From contig DONT01000001.1 of the NCBI GenBank assembly GCA_003513765.1, positions 316,378 through 380,377 of the forward strand: DNA of 64,000 bases, in the 5' to 3' direction. The notes under the pieces are model-generated. The model was not told the DNA's origin. It made no database searches and saw only the letters and a program-made list of their open reading frames with translations. Source of the DNA: Jeotgalicoccus sp. Its GTDB lineage: Bacteria > Bacillota > Bacilli > Staphylococcales > Salinicoccaceae. Position 1 is the stretch's first letter, and each line of letters opens with the position of its first letter. This document shows positions 61,100 through 64,000 of the stretch, piece after piece. Both the position numbers and the translations under genes were made by a program.

Positions 61100-63358
61100 T
61101 CATTCGGGCCGGCTCTCCGGCTCTTTTTTTATGTCTTTTTTCAGACACTCTTCACCGTGCTCACTAAATTTTGCACGGATACATATTGTATCATGATTTA
61201 CCTTAAACTCCACCATTCCCACAGTATTTGTACTGATAATTCGCCTCGGCTCCAGCGTCTTCATTACACTGTCATGAGGATGACCGTAACGATTATTCAC
61301 CCCAGCTGAAATCAATGAGATTTTAGGGTCTACTTCATCAATAAAACTTTCACCGCTCGACGTATCACTGCCGTGATGTCCTACTTTTAAAATATCACTC
61401 TTTAAATTATACAGTGACACCAGTTCTTCTTCAGTCTGAAGACCAGCATCACCTGTAAATAAAATACTGAAGTGATTTAGATGCGCTTTTAACACGAGGG
61501 ACTGTTCGTTCGAGTCCGTAGATGCACCCTCACGTAAAAAGTTTTCAAAATGAATGTCGCCGACGCTGAATTCAGAAAATCGGCTGGTGTCGGCAATTAA
61601 AGACCGCTCTCGGGGACTCAGCTGTCTTACCCACTCATCAAATTTAACATCCTTGGTATTCATAATAATATTCCCTACTTCTTTCTTCTGAAGTATATTA
61701 ATCACTTCCCCGCTGTGATCGAGATCCAGATGACTGATTATCAGCAGGTCGATAAAATCTATGCCCTCTTCTTTTAAATACGGCAGCAGTGTCTTATCGC
61801 TTAAATTAAGAGTGCTGTCATCATGCTTATAGGCACCGCCTGTATCGATCAGGACAGTTTTATAGTTTCTGTAGTCCTGTATAACAAATGCATCTCCCTG
61901 TCCGACATCAACCATTGTAAGCGTAAATTCTGTATTAAAGCGCTGATGATTAACGGCGAGTACAGTTATAAAAATCATAATACAGAGCATTATCTTCTTT
62001 GCATTGAACTGTAAAACATTTACCGCCAGCCGGTATGTTAAAAACATCAGAATAATAGTAGCTGTTTCGGATAAATTTTTAACAGGTATCCGGTGTTTAA
62101 ATGCATCTGAAATAAAATAAATACAGCTCTTCATCAGCGAATACAGCAAATGATAGAACTCATCTATCATCGGTGGAAAATGTAAGAATATAAGCAGGTT
62201 GAAAACTATTACACTCGGAAAAATAATAAATGAGAATACGGGGACAAAAATTATATTCAGAATCAGGCCGCTGATGCTGATTTCATTAAAGTGGATTAAC
62301 ACGATTACCAGTGTCGACAGTTCGCTGATGACTGTAATCAGCACAAGCTGAATCATACTGCTGTAATGCATAAATAAAGGACGCGTCAGCAGAATAAAGT
62401 ATGTAGTGACATACGACAGCTGAAATCCGGCATGATAAATCACATATGGATTAATCAGAATTTGAATAAGTGCACTTAAGGAGATAATTGCGAGATACGG
62501 TTTTTTCTTAAAAAATGAACAGACAAGAAGCAATACGCCCATAAAAACAGCACGGAGCACACTTGGGGAAAAGAAATTTAAAAATAGAAAAAATATCAAT
62601 GAAATTATTATAAGAATTTTAATCATATTTAAAGGCAGACGTAAATATTTTAAAACACCAAAAATAACTGCACTTAGAAATGCAACATGGGTGCCGGAAA
62701 TTACATACAGATGATAAATACCGAGTTTTTGCAGCGCATCAAAAAAATCCGGACTGATATAATTTTTATTGCCGATTGACAGTGTTAATATATCGAATTT
62801 GTAATCGTGTACTGAAGCATTCAGTACTTTTGACATATATGCATATCTGATCTTGCTGAGTTTCTGACTGAAAGTTAAATTACCTGCTTTACATTCCAGC
62901 TCAGCCGTATCATCTAAATATATTCTGCCGGCGAGCTCATTGATTTTTAAAGAGCGGCTGACATCATTTTTAATAAAGTTCCGCTGTTCCGGTGGTATCG
63001 TGACCTGCATACTGCCTCGGCAAGTATTGCCGATATCGAGCCGCGTGCTTCCCTGCTCGTCATACAGCTCATAAGTCCTGCCGTTTTTACTGACTATATA
63101 ATGAAGGCTGTCGGTATAATACTTATAGTCTTCGATAACAACATCAGTCAGGATATGATTATCGAGAACAGTATCTTCGTTAAAATAAATGAAGGCAGCG
63201 GCAGCCGCTGTTAATGTCAATACAGCTTTAAATAACAGACTCCCGCCTTTTAAATGAGAGCTGTACAGTAAAATTGCATAAAAAAATAAGCCCAGTAATG
63301 GGCTTTTAATTATTGTACATCCGGCAATAATTGATATAAAAAGATAAAATAATATCAT
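61100..63358 (-). CDS. comEC: ComEC DNA-uptake channel protein
   Basis: ComEC forms the membrane channel for incoming single-stranded DNA. The 752-residue protein has an N-terminal region with a soluble OB-like insert (about 60-165), a multi-helix competence domain (about 200-460) and a C-terminal metallo-beta-lactamase domain with SHLDLDHSGE and KVGHHGSDTSS. There is no frame disruption. Its start overlaps comEB by four bases. Confidence 0.95.
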   Translation of the reverse strand: MILFYLFISIIAGCTIIKSPLLGLFFYAILLYSSHLKGGSLLFKAVLTLTAAAAAFIYFNEDTVLDNHILTDVVIEDYKYYTDSLHYIVSKNGRTYELYDEQGSTRLDIGNTCRGSMQVTIPPEQRNFIKNDVSRSLKINELAGRIYLDDTAELECKAGNLTFSQKLSKIRYAYMSKVLNASVHDYKFDILTLSIGNKNYISPDFFDALQKLGIYHLYVISGTHVAFLSAVIFGVLKYLRLPLNMIKILIIISLIFFLFLNFFSPSVLRAVFMGVLLLVCSFFKKKPYLAIISLSALIQILINPYVIYHAGFQLSYVTTYFILLTRPLFMHYSSMIQLVLITVISELSTLVIVLIHFNEISISGLILNIIFVPVFSFIIFPSVIVFNLLIFLHFPPMIDEFYHLLYSLMKSCIYFISDAFKHRIPVKNLSETATIILMFLTYRLAVNVLQFNAKKIMLCIMIFITVLAVNHQRFNTEFTLTMVDVGQGDAFVIQDYRNYKTVLIDTGGAYKHDDSTLNLSDKTLLPYLKEEGIDFIDLLIISHLDLDHSGEVINILQKKEVGNIIMNTKDVKFDEWVRQLSPRERSLIADTSRFSEFSVGDIHFENFLREGASTDSNEQSLVLKAHLNHFSILFTGDAGLQTEEELVSLYNLKSDILKVGHHGSDTSSGESFIDEVDPKISLISAGVNNRYGHPHDSVMKTLEPRRIISTNTVGMVEFKVNHDTICIRAKFSEHGEECLKKDIKKEPESRPE
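61108..61130 (+). terminator. terminator of yqzM inside the 3' end of comEC
   Basis: GCCGG, CTCT loop, CCGGC, then a run of T ends the yqzM transcript; the same bases encode the last codons of comEC on the other strand. Confidence 0.75.
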
Positions 63359-63816
63359 TTTATTGACTCGAAATACGTATTCAGCTTTCGATTGTCAAGC
63401 TCGATCAGTTCATAATGAACATTATTTTTATTTAACAGTTCAATTGCATACGGGTGATTTTTATAATCGGCACGGTAAAATATATTTTTAATACCTGCCT
63501 GAATCAATGATTTTGTACAGTTCACACATGGAAAATGGGTGACATATACGGAAGCGCCTTCTGTTGAGACCCCAAACTTAGAACATTGAAGAAGCCCGTT
63601 AATTTCTGCGTGAATAGTTCTGATGCAATGACCGTCTTCCACGTAGCATCCTTCATCCACACAGTGGACTTCACCGGAAACAGAGCCGTTGTATCCACCT
63701 GCGATAATCCGGTTATCTTTTACGATAGTTGCACCGACGCTCAGACGCTCACATGTTGAACGGAGCGACAGCAGCATTGCCTGTGCCATAAAATATTCAT
63801 GCCAATTTATACGCAT
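63355..63816 (-). CDS. comEB: ComEB, dCMP deaminase family protein
   Basis: The 153-residue protein has the deaminase zinc motifs HAEINGLLQC (HAE) and PCVNCTKSLI (PCxxC). In Bacillus it lies between comEA and comEC, and its role in competence is doubtful; it may make dUMP from dCMP. The ribosome site is GAGGTGGC. Confidence 0.94.
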   Translation of the reverse strand: MRINWHEYFMAQAMLLSLRSTCERLSVGATIVKDNRIIAGGYNGSVSGEVHCVDEGCYVEDGHCIRTIHAEINGLLQCSKFGVSTEGASVYVTHFPCVNCTKSLIQAGIKNIFYRADYKNHPYAIELLNKNNVHYELIELDNRKLNTYFESIK

Positions 63817-63825
63817 AATGCCACC

Positions 63826-64000
63826 TCAGTTTATAGTGATATAAGGCTTCAGATTTTCAAATGTTTTGTCACCGATGCCGGGTATATTTTTTAAATCTTC
63901 AAGTGTGCCGAATAAACCCTGCTCTTCACGGTAGGTTAAAATCGCCTGCGCTTTTTTCTCGCCGATACCGTTTAAAGTTGTCAATTCCTCTATCTCCGCC
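63826..64000 (-). CDS. comEA: ComEA DNA receptor, C-terminal part (runs off the window)
   Basis: Only the last 57 or so codons are in the window. They encode two helix-hairpin-helix motifs (LTTLNGIGEKKAQAIL and LKNIPGIGDKTFENLK) and a stop at 63826. ComEA binds double-stranded DNA and feeds it to ComEC. The N-terminal anchor is outside the window. Confidence 0.95.
   Translation of the reverse strand, partial: AEIEELTTLNGIGEKKAQAILTYREEQGLFGTLEDLKNIPGIGDKTFENLKPYITIN

Noticed and set aside
1..64000. Prophage, insertion sequence, toxin-antitoxin or defence genes
   Set aside because: All genes found are core functions or small conserved membrane proteins; no transposase, integrase or phage gene was seen.

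Overview
The window is an ordinary, gene-dense chromosomal core segment of a low-GC Gram-positive bacterium of the Bacillales. The genes and their order match the Staphylococcaceae: accBC-efp-pepQ, gcvT-aroK-comG, pst-pbp-sodA, zur-znuBC-nfo-cshB, sigA-dnaG, glyS-recO-era-cdd-dgkA-ybeY-phoH-floA, and rpsU through hrcA-dnaK to lepA-rpsT-holA-comE. Several small Bacillus-type proteins (YqgW, YqgY and YqzM types), ispH next to the nif3 homologue, and acidic Ser/Glu linkers in secreted proteins suggest a deep-branching, salt-adapted relative such as Jeotgalicoccus, Salinicoccus or Nosocomiicoccus rather than Staphylococcus proper. That genus-level placement is inference. I saw no prophage, insertion sequence, CRISPR array, rRNA or tRNA.

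Layout. 0-7.5 kb: acetyl-CoA carboxylase biotin subunits, EF-P, a prolidase, a lipoprotein-YqhQ-rhodanese group, then gcvT alone behind a glycine riboswitch. 7.5-11.6 kb: aroK and the comG pseudopilus operon. 11.7-17.7 kb: small membrane proteins, a metallo-beta-lactamase-fold hydrolase, argGH, a rhomboid protease and 5-formyl-THF cyclo-ligase. 17.8-22.3 kb: pstSCAB-phoU behind a clear PhoP box. 22.3-27.4 kb: a class B PBP, sodA, a DUF1189 protein and ispG. 27.8-33.4 kb: Zur and its zinc importer, nfo, cshB and ispH. 33.4-40 kb: nif3, trmK, cccA, sigA, dnaG, a PPDK regulator and a CcpN-like repressor. 40-50 kb: glyS behind a glycine T-box, sco, recO-era-cdd-dgkA-ybeY-phoH, a floA-nfeD cluster, rpsU and deoC. 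50-64 kb: rsmE-prmA-dnaJ-dnaK-grpE-hrcA with CIRCE, hemW, lepA, rpsT, holA, yqzM, comEC, comEB and the end of comEA.

Regulation readable from the sequence: PhoP box (pstS), two Zur boxes (znuCB), CIRCE (hrcA), glycine riboswitch (gcvT), glycine T-box (glyS), a possible ComK box (comGA), several 17-bp-spaced SigA promoters and many intrinsic terminators. Competence genes (comG, comE), Pho and Zur regulons, translation factors and chaperones are all apparently intact.

The least expected content is a pair of short tandem arrays of imperfect palindromes (41-bp period at about 5.9 kb, 42-bp period at about 27.7 kb). They share a loop core but have different stems, and both lie between convergent genes. 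The first sits where relatives carry lipM and gcvPAB. Other points of note: an apparent ATT start for dgkA, a rhodanese without its catalytic cysteine, and a disordered membrane protein beside the flotillin genes.
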